A DNA stretch of 9,123 bases, from the NCBI GenBank assembly GCA_028822745.1, contig JAPKCZ010000054.1, positions 1 through 9,123 of the forward strand, in the 5' to 3' direction. Both the position numbers and the translations under genes were made by a program. A model generated the notes under the pieces. The model saw only the letters and a list, made by a program, of their open reading frames with translations, was not told where the DNA came from and did not search any database. The stretch's first letter is position 1, and every line of letters starts with the position of its first letter. This stretch comes from Kiritimatiellia bacterium. Lineage in GTDB: Bacteria > Verrucomicrobiota > Kiritimatiellia > UBA8416 > JAIOPI01. This document shows, piece after piece, positions 1 through 6,537 of this stretch.

Positions 1-503
1 CACGCGCTCAATAAGACACCCGCTACAATACCGCCAAGCGTGACGCGATCCGGAATGATCAGATGCTCAAAGTCAACAAAAGTGCCCACAACGAGTCCCG
101 CAGCGAAAAGCCAATAAATGGGCACCAATCCAGCGTCTGTCATACCGCTTATCATTAACCAATTGTGCGGCGTAACGCCATTGACCCACTTTGCCCAGAC
201 CAGCAGGAACAGCACGCCCACCAACGCCTCGACAAGTACGTAACGCCCTGAAATCCGGGTTTTGCAACAGGCACTCCGGCCACGCAGCGAAAGCCAGGTT
301 AGGATGGGAATGTTGTGATACCAGGCGATCGGCTTCATGCATGTAGGGCAATGCGACCCAGGCGAAACCACGGACTCATCACGCGGAATTCGATAAATAC
401 AGACATTCAGGAAACTTCCGATGGTCGCGCCCAACACCAGAACAATCAGTGTGGAAAACAGCAAAAATCCGGGGATCTCAACAAATTCAACGAGCGGTAT
501 CAT
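1..503 (-). CDS. pilD: Prepilin peptidase / N-methyltransferase (PilD/GspO), N-terminal part, cut by window edge
   Basis: Inner-membrane aspartyl protease that cleaves the leader of type IV prepilins or type II pseudopilins and N-methylates the new N-terminus. The visible 167 codons begin with a hydrophobic segment (residues 12-30) running into the conserved GSFLNVCIYRIP (29-40). A cytoplasmic loop with CPTC (52-55), WYHNIP (61-66), SLRG (72-75) and ISGRYVLVE (84-92) follows, then further membrane segments. VDFEHLIIPD (143-152) carries the first catalytic Asp, D144. The second one (GxGD motif) would lie beyond position 1. The loop is unusual: the family has two CxxC pairs, but here the second reads S77-A-C-C80, so its first cysteine is Ser. 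The ATG overlaps the aroE stop by one base (TGATG), which suggests translational coupling. No separate Shine-Dalgarno was needed to place the start. Family assignment is firm; whether it serves pili or type II secretion cannot be told from this window. Confidence 0.93.
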   Translation of the reverse strand, partial: MIPLVEFVEIPGFLLFSTLIVLVLGATIGSFLNVCIYRIPRDESVVSPGSHCPTCMKPIAWYHNIPILTWLSLRGRSACCKTRISGRYVLVEALVGVLFLLVWAKWVNGVTPHNWLMISGMTDAGLVPIYWLFAAGLVVGTFVDFEHLIIPDRVTLGGIVAGVLLSA

Positions 504-1387
504 CAAACATCCTTCCCGTAGACAGAATTTTCAAGCGCTGCACGCATTGCAGGGACGTCAGGCGTGGCTCCGGTCCAGATTTCGAAAGCACGCGCGCCCT
601 GATGCAGCAGCATCCCCAACCCATTCGCAACCTTTGCACCTGCCGCCTCAGCCGAGCGCATGAACGCCGTGCGCGGATACATGTAGACCAAATCAAATGC
701 CCATTGTCCCTCGCGGAAGGCCCCAGCAGGCAGGACAGACGGATCCTCCGGCTTCATCCCAACAGGCGTGCTCTGCACAATCAGATCCGCCGCCTGACCG
801 GCAGCCACCCATGCCGCCTCACCGGCAGACACGAGCTCAGCGACCACAGCAGGGAACTGGGCCGCGATTTCATCACAGATTTTCCGTGCGCGCGATTCGT
901 CAATATCGCTGACCGCCACAGCGGCAGCCCCAGCAGCGCTACACGTCAACGCGACGGCACGACCGGCTCCCCCGCCCCCACAAACGAACACGCGCTTGCC
1001 TTCGACGGTGGCACCAAAGCTCTCTTCGACGGCTTTCAGAAATCCAGTGCCGTCCGTATTATGCCCACGCAATCCGCCGCCCTCGAGAAATTCGACGGTG
1101 TTCACCGCCCCCAGCCGACGAGCGGTTTCGTCTAAATCCGACAAACCCTCGAATGCGACTTCCTTAAGCGGCACAGTAAGGTTCACACCGCCAAAGCCCA
1201 TATCGCGCATTGCGGGCAAGACCTCCAACAGACGTTCGGGCGCCACATCGAAAGCCAGGTAGATGGCATCACGTCCAAGCGAACGTATCGACGCATTGTG
1301 CATGACTGGGGAAAGGGTATGCCCAATGGGGTGCCCCAGCACGGCAAACGGTTGCGTGTGCCCTGATAATTCTCGTTCTGTATTCAC
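503..1387 (-). CDS. aroE: Shikimate dehydrogenase (AroE), possibly NAD-preferring
   Basis: Reversibly reduces 3-dehydroshikimate to shikimate in the cytoplasmic pathway to chorismate. Counting from the GTG start (294 aa, slightly longer than usual for the family): substrate-binding GHPIGHTLSPVMHN (18-31), catalytic Lys in NLTVPLK (K75), catalytic Asp in NTDG (D112), Rossmann glycine loop GGGGAGRA (137-144), STPVGM (206-211) and the C-terminal NGLGMLLHQGA block (from 255) with the conserved Gln (263). After the second Rossmann strand the sequence is SDIDESRA, with D161 where NADP-dependent AroE enzymes usually have an Asn-Arg-Thr-type phosphate clamp. An acid there is typical of NAD-using quinate/shikimate dehydrogenases. 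Start choice: AAAGGGA (1397-1403) lies 9 nt before GTG 1387, but directly abuts the alternative TTG at 1396, which is therefore less likely. The gene is followed by pilD with a 1-base overlap and lies 123 bp after the deaminase gene. Confidence 0.95.
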   Translation of the reverse strand: MNTERELSGHTQPFAVLGHPIGHTLSPVMHNASIRSLGRDAIYLAFDVAPERLLEVLPAMRDMGFGGVNLTVPLKEVAFEGLSDLDETARRLGAVNTVEFLEGGGLRGHNTDGTGFLKAVEESFGATVEGKRVFVCGGGGAGRAVALTCSAAGAAAVAVSDIDESRARKICDEIAAQFPAVVAELVSAGEAAWVAAGQAADLIVQSTPVGMKPEDPSVLPAGAFREGQWAFDLVYMYPRTAFMRSAEAAGAKVANGLGMLLHQGARAFEIWTGATPDVPAMRAALENSVYGKDV

Positions 1388-1396
1388 GGTCTTCAA

Positions 1397-1403
1397 TCCC
1401 TTT
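1397..1403 (-). promoter_or_regulatory. Ribosome binding site deciding the aroE start
   Basis: AAAGGGA on the minus strand, 9 nt upstream of GTG 1387. It has zero spacing to TTG 1396, so it argues for the shorter 294-residue AroE. Confidence 0.5.
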
Positions 1404-1510
1404 CGTACACCTTATCACTCACTATTACGCACGTACCGACTCATTTATTGGAATTTGGGGCGAAGGCCGGACATGACACACCTATACGTGACAATCACCA
1501 TCAAACGACC

Positions 1511-2089
1511 TCATGCGCCACTGTTGTATATTTCCCCGCCAGACGCAGCATAGTCACGCAAAACACGAGCCGCATCCTCACCACAAACACCACACTCAAC
1601 CGCAATGCCGCGCCGCTGGTAGCCGCCCTGCCAATCTGAAGGTTTTTCGCCTTCATCAAAACCCACCGCACGTGCATCCGCGTCATTGGCACCGCACACC
1701 AAGCTCTGCACGCCAGACCAAGGGATGGCCCCCAAACACATGGCACAAGGCTCCGTGCTGGACACCAACTGGTATGGCGCGCCAGCGGCGCGCCCAAGGT
1801 CGTGCGTTTTAAGCGCGGATTGCGCCATCATGATGGCCACCATCTCGGCGTGCGCCAGCGAGCAATGCTTGCCAACAACAAGGTTCATGCCGGCGGCGGC
1901 AAGACGACCGCTGTTTTGCTCAAAAATGGCGGCACCAAAAGGACCACCCGTCCCATTGTCGACGTTGTAGCGCGCCAGCGCGATCGCCACCTGCATACGC
2001 GCAGACACGTCCTGGATCTGCTCAGGCAGCGACGCCACATACGGCTGCACCCAGTCAGGCAGTGATAATTGAAAGTGGGATGAAGACAT
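1511..2089 (-). CDS. Zinc-dependent nucleoside/guanine deaminase, GuaD-like (CDA superfamily)
   Basis: A 192-residue cytosolic hydrolase of the cytidine deaminase superfamily that removes an amino group from a base. Zinc site: HAE with H80 and proton-shuttling E82, then PCAMC with C115 and C118. Other marks are GGPFGAAIF (48-56), AHAEMVAI (79-86), STEPCAMCLGAIPWSG (111-126) and the DADARAVGFDEG stretch (136-147). GGPFGA, EPCxMCLGAIxW and the DAxxAGFDD-like block resemble Bacillus-type guanine deaminase more than tRNA adenosine deaminase TadA, so guanine to xanthine is the best guess. Specificity is not proven, and some relatives act on other bases. It carries about 30 extra N-terminal residues compared with the short GuaD proteins. 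No Shine-Dalgarno precedes the ATG, and a TAAAGT box ends only 6 nt upstream. It lies 89 bp after the nuclease gene and 123 bp before aroE, on the same strand. Confidence 0.85.
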   Translation of the reverse strand: MSSSHFQLSLPDWVQPYVASLPEQIQDVSARMQVAIALARYNVDNGTGGPFGAAIFEQNSGRLAAAGMNLVVGKHCSLAHAEMVAIMMAQSALKTHDLGRAAGAPYQLVSSTEPCAMCLGAIPWSGVQSLVCGANDADARAVGFDEGEKPSDWQGGYQRRGIAVECGVCGEDAARVLRDYAASGGEIYNSGA

Positions 2090-2095
2090 GAGCGG

Positions 2096-2101
2096 ACTTT
2101 A
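2096..2101 (-). promoter_or_regulatory. Candidate -10 box for a leaderless deaminase mRNA
   Basis: TAAAGT on the minus strand (4 of 6 matches to TATAAT) sits 6 nt upstream of the deaminase ATG. Transcription would start at or beside the A of ATG. No convincing -35 is seen, and no Shine-Dalgarno is present, which fits a leaderless transcript. Weak evidence. Confidence 0.25.
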
Positions 2102-2178
2102 GCGGAATCGTGCGGCAGGCGCAACGGCCAAGAGATCGCGCGCGTCGTCAACACGCATGGCGCATCGCCAAAGCAATG

Positions 2179-2985
2179 TTATGGCAGAACGGCAGCAAGC
2201 GCACGACGCTTGCACTGCCCTTCAATGGTCCGTCCTTCGTGCTCGTATCGTACGCGGATCATGGTGGGTGTATCGCTATCGGCAACGAATACCGTCGTGC
2301 CTTTCGACAAGGTCCCCAAAGCCTGGGGAGGCGTGTCGAGGGAGTAAAGCACCGCAGGGCGATCAAGTACGACGTCGGCGTTGACGACCTTAGGCGCGTT
2401 CACTGCACCTTTCCGGTTTTTTCGTGCCCACGCACCAAGCCCGTCCCGCTTCGCTTTGTGCTCAGCGGCCCGCAAGCGCGCCTTGTATTTGTTGTCGGTG
2501 GTTCCATCCGGCAACATCGGCGACCAGTTGCCGTAGATGCGAGCAAGACCCGCGCCGACCAGCGCCTCGGAGAGATAGACGTCATCGACGCGTATCATCG
2601 CATAATACCGCTTGAGCTTACTGCGACCGCGTGCCGTGTCGTATTGCGTATAGACCGTAAAGCCGTCTTCTAGAAATTTTTCCGTAAACGTCGTTGCCGC
2701 TTTGGCCAGCGCGGGAATGTCCCCCGGCGCCACGTCCCAGTATTCGGCCTGCTCCTTGACGCGTTCCTCGAGGCTCAAGTCCGACTCAGGTGTATCGACG
2801 TAATAGAGCCGGAAGATATATTCGCGCCCGTGCCAGGTCGCGTGGAAGCTATCGCCATCATTGTACTTATTTGGCACCAAGGCGCAGCGCCGCAAATCCC
2901 GCCAGGTCGCGGCAAACAGAGGTAGCGTTGCCAAGAGGAAGAGCACGCCCAGAAGAGCGACCACGGGTCGCCCCAAAGCGTTCAT
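2179..2985 (-). CDS. Secreted or membrane-anchored staphylococcal-nuclease-like (SNase/thermonuclease) protein
   Basis: Calcium-type nuclease fold, predicted to be exported. With the ATG at 2985 it is 268 aa: a hydrophobic signal or anchor (about residues 6-26), then DGDS (43-46) and R59/D64/E67 in FRLYYVDTPE (58-67), matching the Ca2+ and catalytic Asp, Arg, Asp and Glu of SNase. LKRYYAMI (124-131) supplies the second catalytic Arg, R126. ALVGAGLARIYG and the DGLGAWA block close the domain near residue 186. About 40 residues that classic SNase lacks lie between E67 and the second half, and an ~80-residue C-terminal extension looks beta-rich (perhaps SH3-like; inference). Start choice: GAGG (2995-2998) lies 9 nt before ATG 2985. 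An upstream ATG at 3018 and a TTG at 3027 are in frame but lack a ribosome site. It is the first gene of the minus-strand series. Substrate (DNA or RNA, nutritional or other) is unknown. Confidence 0.88.
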   Translation of the reverse strand: MNALGRPVVALLGVLFLLATLPLFAATWRDLRRCALVPNKYNDGDSFHATWHGREYIFRLYYVDTPESDLSLEERVKEQAEYWDVAPGDIPALAKAATTFTEKFLEDGFTVYTQYDTARGRSKLKRYYAMIRVDDVYLSEALVGAGLARIYGNWSPMLPDGTTDNKYKARLRAAEHKAKRDGLGAWARKNRKGAVNAPKVVNADVVLDRPAVLYSLDTPPQALGTLSKGTTVFVADSDTPTMIRVRYEHEGRTIEGQCKRRALAAVLP

Positions 2986-3127
2986 CCCCCGCAACCTCGT
3001 GAAAATTTGCTGCTGCATGGTGTTCAAAGTAACACACAGGGCACACGCGTTCCAATCGCGAAAATCGCGGCTCGACGACGCCCTTTTCGCCCTGCAAAAC
3101 GTGCCAGCAAATTGTGACGTACAATCA

Positions 3128-3157
3128 TTGAATAAATCGTACGGGATGGTCTATACT
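3128..3157 (+). promoter_or_regulatory. Sigma-70-like promoter for the OmpA/BON-like gene
   Basis: TTGAAT (3128-3133), 18-nt spacer, TATACT (3152-3157); each hexamer closely matches consensus. It predicts a start near 3164 and a ~58-nt untranslated leader before ATG 3222. The leader has no Shine-Dalgarno; it contains CCTCCC just before the start instead. Confidence 0.5.
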
Positions 3158-3221
3158 CGCACAACAAGGTAATTCGTCTGTTTATGCGTCTAAACATAGA
3201 ACTCACACCTCCCGCTGAATC

Positions 3222-5390
3222 ATGACACCACATGCCACCAGCACTGATCCCGTAAAGGCCCTTTCCGAATCGCGAGCCGATTCTGAATCACCGCACACAT
3301 CAGACGCTGCAACCACGCCTTTAGACGGAGTCCCGTCGGCGCACTCGTTGACCGAACATTTTTTGGACCGTCTCGAACGCATTCAAGAAGACGCTGTTGC
3401 CGTCAGCCGCGTGCTGCCCGGCGCGGTGGCACGTTGTGTGCAGAGCGGCGGTCTGGGCGAAGCGCTGACCCCCGCCGTAGAACGCGCCTTGCTACTCATC
3501 AGTCGGCGTAACCCGCGATCACTCGCCGAAGCACTGACGCCCTCGGTAGGCGCCGCCCTGCGCCGCTCCCTCTGGGCATCGATGTTTCATTTTTTCAGGC
3601 GCGTCAATTTTTGGATGCTACAGCATGTTTCCATGAAAGGCATGCAGTGGCGCATGGAGGCGCAGCGCAGCGGAAAAAGTTTCGACGAGGTGGTCACCGA
3701 GCACACGCAGGACTCGCCGGTACGCCAGGTCTTTCTGATCCATCGCGAAACAGGGCTCGTGTTGCAGGAAGCACAAAGTCTGTCCACCTCCAGCCCGCAA
3801 GACTGGGACATCATTTCGGGCATGCTGACCGCCTTACAGGACTTCATTCACGATTCCTTCAATCTAAACCAGGACACGCCGCTGGAAACCATCAAAGTCG
3901 GCGATGTGACGGTCCTGATTGAGCAAGGACCTTATGCTGCCGTCGCCGGCATTCTGGATGGCAGCATGCGCCCAGAATACGCCACGCGCTTCAAAGACGC
4001 CTGCAGTCGTATTCACGGTGAATTCAGTAAAGAACTGAGCACCTTCGACGGGGACACGGCTCCTTTTGACACCTGTGCACCCTACCTCGATTCGTGCATG
4101 CACAATTTGATCAATCCGGACCGACTTCCCATTCTGCCGCAGACCATGCTTGTGCTGCTGCTCCCCTTCTTGCTTCTAGCCACGTGGACCCTGCCCGGCG
4201 TGGTCGATTCGGTGCGCTGGAAAAACTACGTCCTGCACCTCGCCGACGAGCCCGGTATTATCGTGATCGATCACGGCCGCAAAGACGGCGCACATTTTAT
4301 CACCGGCCTGCGTGATCCGCTCGCCGCCAACCCGCAGGACCTCCTCGTACAGGCAGGCTTTACGCCGAGCGACGTGTCGAGCCACTGGGAACCTTTCCAA
4401 GGCCTCAGTTCCACATTGGCACTGGCGCGGGCGCGCCGACTCTTAGACCCTCCCGACAGCGTTGTGCTTGATATGCGCGACAATGTACTCACGCTCGAAG
4501 GCACCGCCACGCGCGACTGGATTCGAAGTGCCCGCGAATCGCTTCAGCGCTGGATTGAACTCGATAAGTTCAACATGGATGGACTTAGCATTTCCAACGC
4601 CGGCGCACAGAGCCAATGGCTCCGGTTCCTCAAACACATCGAAAGAGAACCTGGCCTATCCGTGATCACCAAGGGAATCGACACGGACGGCCGCTTTACC
4701 ATTGTCGGCCTGGCGGATCCGCTTGCGCGTACGCCCGATGCTTTACTCGCCGAAACGGGACTCGCATCCGACGAGGTGGTGCAGCAATGGGCAGCGTACC
4801 AGTCCCCGGATCCACGCATCGCAGAAAAGCGCGCCCGCCATCTGCTCAATCCTCCAGAGTCGGTCAATCTCAGTGTTCGCGATGGTGTGTTGCATCTGGA
4901 AGGCGAAGCCCCTGCCCCATGGATCCGACTGGCCGAGACCTTATCCAAAAGCATCCCCGGCGTACGCAGCCTATACGTCGACCACCTCGTCAACACCGAT
5001 CAGCGCAATCTCAAGCAAGCCATTGGCCGCATCGAAAAGAATGTCTTCCAGCTACTGGCAGGCGCACCGGATCTCAGACCCGGCCAAGCTGACAAGCTGA
5101 CACAGCTCACAAAAGATATCGCGCAATTGCGACGTAGCGCACGACGGAACAACATTGATTTTCTGATCGAGATTCGTGGCCACACAGCGCCGACCGGCGC
5201 CACACAGCGGGATACACTCATGGCCGAGTCTCTGGCACGCAGTTTTCTTGAACTTCTCAGCCGCCGATCCGAGGACACGCGCCTGTTTACGCGCCGCAGC
5301 TTGGGATCCACTCCACCCGACATCGGCGGCGCGACATTGGACAAACCGGATGACCGCCTGGTGTCATTCAAAGTGCTCCTGCTCGACTGA
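3222..5390 (+). CDS. Single-pass inner-membrane protein with two BON-containing repeats and a degenerate OmpA-like C-terminus
   Basis: 722 aa, function unknown. Residues 1-40 are Ser/Thr/Asp-rich and probably disordered. Residues 41-300 form a soluble domain with two ALTPxV motifs (81-85, 105-109), VFLIHRETGLVLQ (170-182), SGMLTALQDFIHDSF (199-213) and VGDVTVLIEQGP (226-237). This pattern is known to me from large OmpA-family proteins of several Gram-negative phyla. One membrane segment spans about 304-328. Then come two homologous ~125-residue repeats (about 333-457 and 466-590). They share EPG, GLxDPLA, an L-DPP or L-NPP motif, and a BON-like V-x-V-RD-x-VL-x-LEG half. Residues 605-722 look like an OmpA C-terminal domain (IEIRGHTAPTG, RLVSFKV), but the peptidoglycan-contact Asp and Arg are replaced by A656 and L671. 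It probably links a cytoplasmic module to the periplasm. The ATG has no Shine-Dalgarno. It is convergent with the next gene, 18 bp away, with no hairpin terminator between them. Confidence 0.85.
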   Translation: MTPHATSTDPVKALSESRADSESPHTSDAATTPLDGVPSAHSLTEHFLDRLERIQEDAVAVSRVLPGAVARCVQSGGLGEALTPAVERALLLISRRNPRSLAEALTPSVGAALRRSLWASMFHFFRRVNFWMLQHVSMKGMQWRMEAQRSGKSFDEVVTEHTQDSPVRQVFLIHRETGLVLQEAQSLSTSSPQDWDIISGMLTALQDFIHDSFNLNQDTPLETIKVGDVTVLIEQGPYAAVAGILDGSMRPEYATRFKDACSRIHGEFSKELSTFDGDTAPFDTCAPYLDSCMHNLINPDRLPILPQTMLVLLLPFLLLATWTLPGVVDSVRWKNYVLHLADEPGIIVIDHGRKDGAHFITGLRDPLAANPQDLLVQAGFTPSDVSSHWEPFQGLSSTLALARARRLLDPPDSVVLDMRDNVLTLEGTATRDWIRSARESLQRWIELDKFNMDGLSISNAGAQSQWLRFLKHIEREPGLSVITKGIDTDGRFTIVGLADPLARTPDALLAETGLASDEVVQQWAAYQSPDPRIAEKRARHLLNPPESVNLSVRDGVLHLEGEAPAPWIRLAETLSKSIPGVRSLYVDHLVNTDQRNLKQAIGRIEKNVFQLLAGAPDLRPGQADKLTQLTKDIAQLRRSARRNNIDFLIEIRGHTAPTGATQRDTLMAESLARSFLELLSRRSEDTRLFTRRSLGSTPPDIGGATLDKPDDRLVSFKVLLLD

Positions 5391-5408
5391 CCGTGTCCGC
5401 GTCAACGA

Positions 5409-6434
5409 TCACGCGGGCGGCGGCAAAAGCGGCAGTGCTTCCAAAACGTCGCGCACGTGGTCGAGGCGCGCAGCGTCACCCCCCTCCTCCAACAAAGGCA
5501 TAACGGATTCAAGAAACGAGCGCAGCGACTCGTTCATGTCAGGCAAATCGTAATCTGTGATCATATCCCGATAGGCCTTGATTGCGGCGGGCAAGAACAG
5601 CACGTTCGGCCGGCGCTGATACCCTTTCCCGTCATCCGCCCAGGAGAAGGTCCCTGCGAAGACGGTACTCGCAAGCGCGCTCACAACAATCTGGCTACAG
5701 CGCATATTCTTCTGATTCGGCGAAACCTCAACGCCGCGCTGCGCCCAATACAGGGCATGCGACTCAGGCAATCGCCAGTCCAGTTCGCCGAAGCGTTCGT
5801 GCAAGGCTTGCATATAGTCCCAATCCAAGCGGTAGCGCGATTTCAACAGCGCTCGACCATCCTCACCCAGCGCGTGCCCCGACCCACTGCCCCCCAGCGC
5901 GACATCCATGTCGCGCGCTAATGCGGCTTTGTAGAACATATGGGCGTCGTCGGACGAGCGGCCAATTTTATGTTGGTATAACACGGACAGTTCAAAACAG
6001 AGCACGGGGTCGCGTGGATTAAACGCTAGGCCCTGATCGCGCAGAAGCCTGATGCCGTTGCGCACCCAACGCCATTTTTCCTCAGGCGTCGGCATCACAA
6101 GACTCACGTTGTAAGCCATGTTCCAAGCATGAAAGGCCCACGCTTGTGATGCGCGCGGTTCAAACGACGTGATCCAACCCGCCAGTTGAACCAATTCGAC
6201 ATATCGCCCCTGATCCTGGAGGTCGGTTGCACGCAACCAGAGCAAATCAGCAATGATCCCGTGAAAGCCGCCCAACACCACCGTCGTAAACGCCAACATT
6301 GGCGACGCTGGCAATGCCTCAGAGCGCCACGCAATATCTGTGGCCGCCCGGGTTTCGCCCAAGCGTGCGCTCAATTGAGAGCAGCACGTCAACGCAACGA
6401 GCGCCACAATCAGACAATTGATCCGAAATTTCAC
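5409..6434 (-). CDS. Conserved membrane-anchored protein of unknown function, TPR-like, LDWRLP motif
   Basis: 341 aa counted from GTG 6434. The N-terminus (KFRIN, then hydrophobic residues 7-18 with two cysteines) looks like an export signal or anchor, without a canonical lipobox. A second moderately hydrophobic stretch, about 44-66, includes VLGGFHGIIADLLWLRA. Helical, aromatic-rich blocks follow: LVQLAGWITSFEPRASQAWA (81-100), EKWRWVRNGIRLLRDQGLAF (119-138) and LSVLYQHKIG (149-158), spaced as in TPR-like repeats. A Gly/Ser patch (181-187) and a conserved-looking LDWRLPESHALYWAQRGVE (218-236) come next, and the protein ends LPLLPPPA. I recognise this layout from unannotated PVC-group proteins but know no function. 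Start choice: AAGGAAGG (6441-6448) lies 6 nt before GTG 6434, much better than any start upstream, so the 27-residue longer reading is rejected. Confidence 0.8.
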   Translation of the reverse strand: MKFRINCLIVALVALTCCSQLSARLGETRAATDIAWRSEALPASPMLAFTTVVLGGFHGIIADLLWLRATDLQDQGRYVELVQLAGWITSFEPRASQAWAFHAWNMAYNVSLVMPTPEEKWRWVRNGIRLLRDQGLAFNPRDPVLCFELSVLYQHKIGRSSDDAHMFYKAALARDMDVALGGSGSGHALGEDGRALLKSRYRLDWDYMQALHERFGELDWRLPESHALYWAQRGVEVSPNQKNMRCSQIVVSALASTVFAGTFSWADDGKGYQRRPNVLFLPAAIKAYRDMITDYDLPDMNESLRSFLESVMPLLEEGGDAARLDHVRDVLEALPLLPPPA

Positions 6435-6440
6435 GTCACA

Positions 6441-6448
6441 CCTTCCTT
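6441..6448 (-). promoter_or_regulatory. Strong Shine-Dalgarno fixing the GTG start at 6434
   Basis: AAGGAAGG on the minus strand with 6-nt spacing to GTG 6434. It decides the start of the unknown-function gene and implies that an annotation starting at 6515 is too long. Confidence 0.7.
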
Positions 6449-6486
6449 GCAAGAACGACCTATGCCGCCCCGAAATCGACGACACT

Positions 6487-6515
6487 AAACTAGTCGGTAG
6501 TGAAAATTTTGACAA
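6487..6515 (-). promoter_or_regulatory. Candidate promoter for the unknown-function gene
   Basis: Minus strand TTGTCA (6510-6515), 17-nt spacer, TAGTTT (6487-6492; 3 of 6 matches). Its -35 overlaps the plus-strand TTGACA, so the two promoters would be back to back. Good -35, weak -10. Confidence 0.35.
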
Positions 6516-6537
6516 GGACGACCCGAAACACTAGCCT
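6509..6537 (+). promoter_or_regulatory. Candidate promoter toward the FMN split-barrel gene
   Basis: Perfect TTGACA (6509-6514), 17-nt spacer, TAGCCT (6532-6537; 3 of 6 matches). The -10 falls inside the left arm of the inverted-repeat element, so if real, this promoter was completed by the element. It would give a ~160-nt leader that includes the hairpin. Confidence 0.35.

Noticed and set aside
449..1135. Plus-strand open frame of 228 codons
   Set aside because: It lies antisense to aroE, whose motifs are complete. Its translation is Arg/His/Pro/Ser-rich with no recognisable domain, typical of a shadow frame in GC-rich DNA.
1388..1510. Promoter or terminator between the deaminase and aroE genes
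   Set aside because: TTGTCA and TATAGG-like hexamers occur on the minus strand but with wrong spacing, and no GC-rich hairpin with a T-run is visible.
2110..2673. Plus-strand open frame of 187 codons
   Set aside because: Antisense to the SNase-like gene, with no motif and no ribosome site.
3057..3069. CGCGA-AAA-TCGCG hairpin in the 3019-3221 intergenic region
   Set aside because: Only five pairs, with no T-run after it. It may be an operator half-site or chance; not enough to call.
4544..4996. Minus-strand open frame of 150 codons inside the OmpA-like gene
   Set aside because: Ser/Arg-rich shadow of a gene with a clear domain pattern.
5391..5408. Terminator between the convergent genes
   Set aside because: The 18-bp gap has no hairpin or T-run.
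5457..5921. Plus-strand open frame of 154 codons
   Set aside because: Antisense to the unknown-function gene, which has a strong Shine-Dalgarno and protein-like patterning. No independent support.
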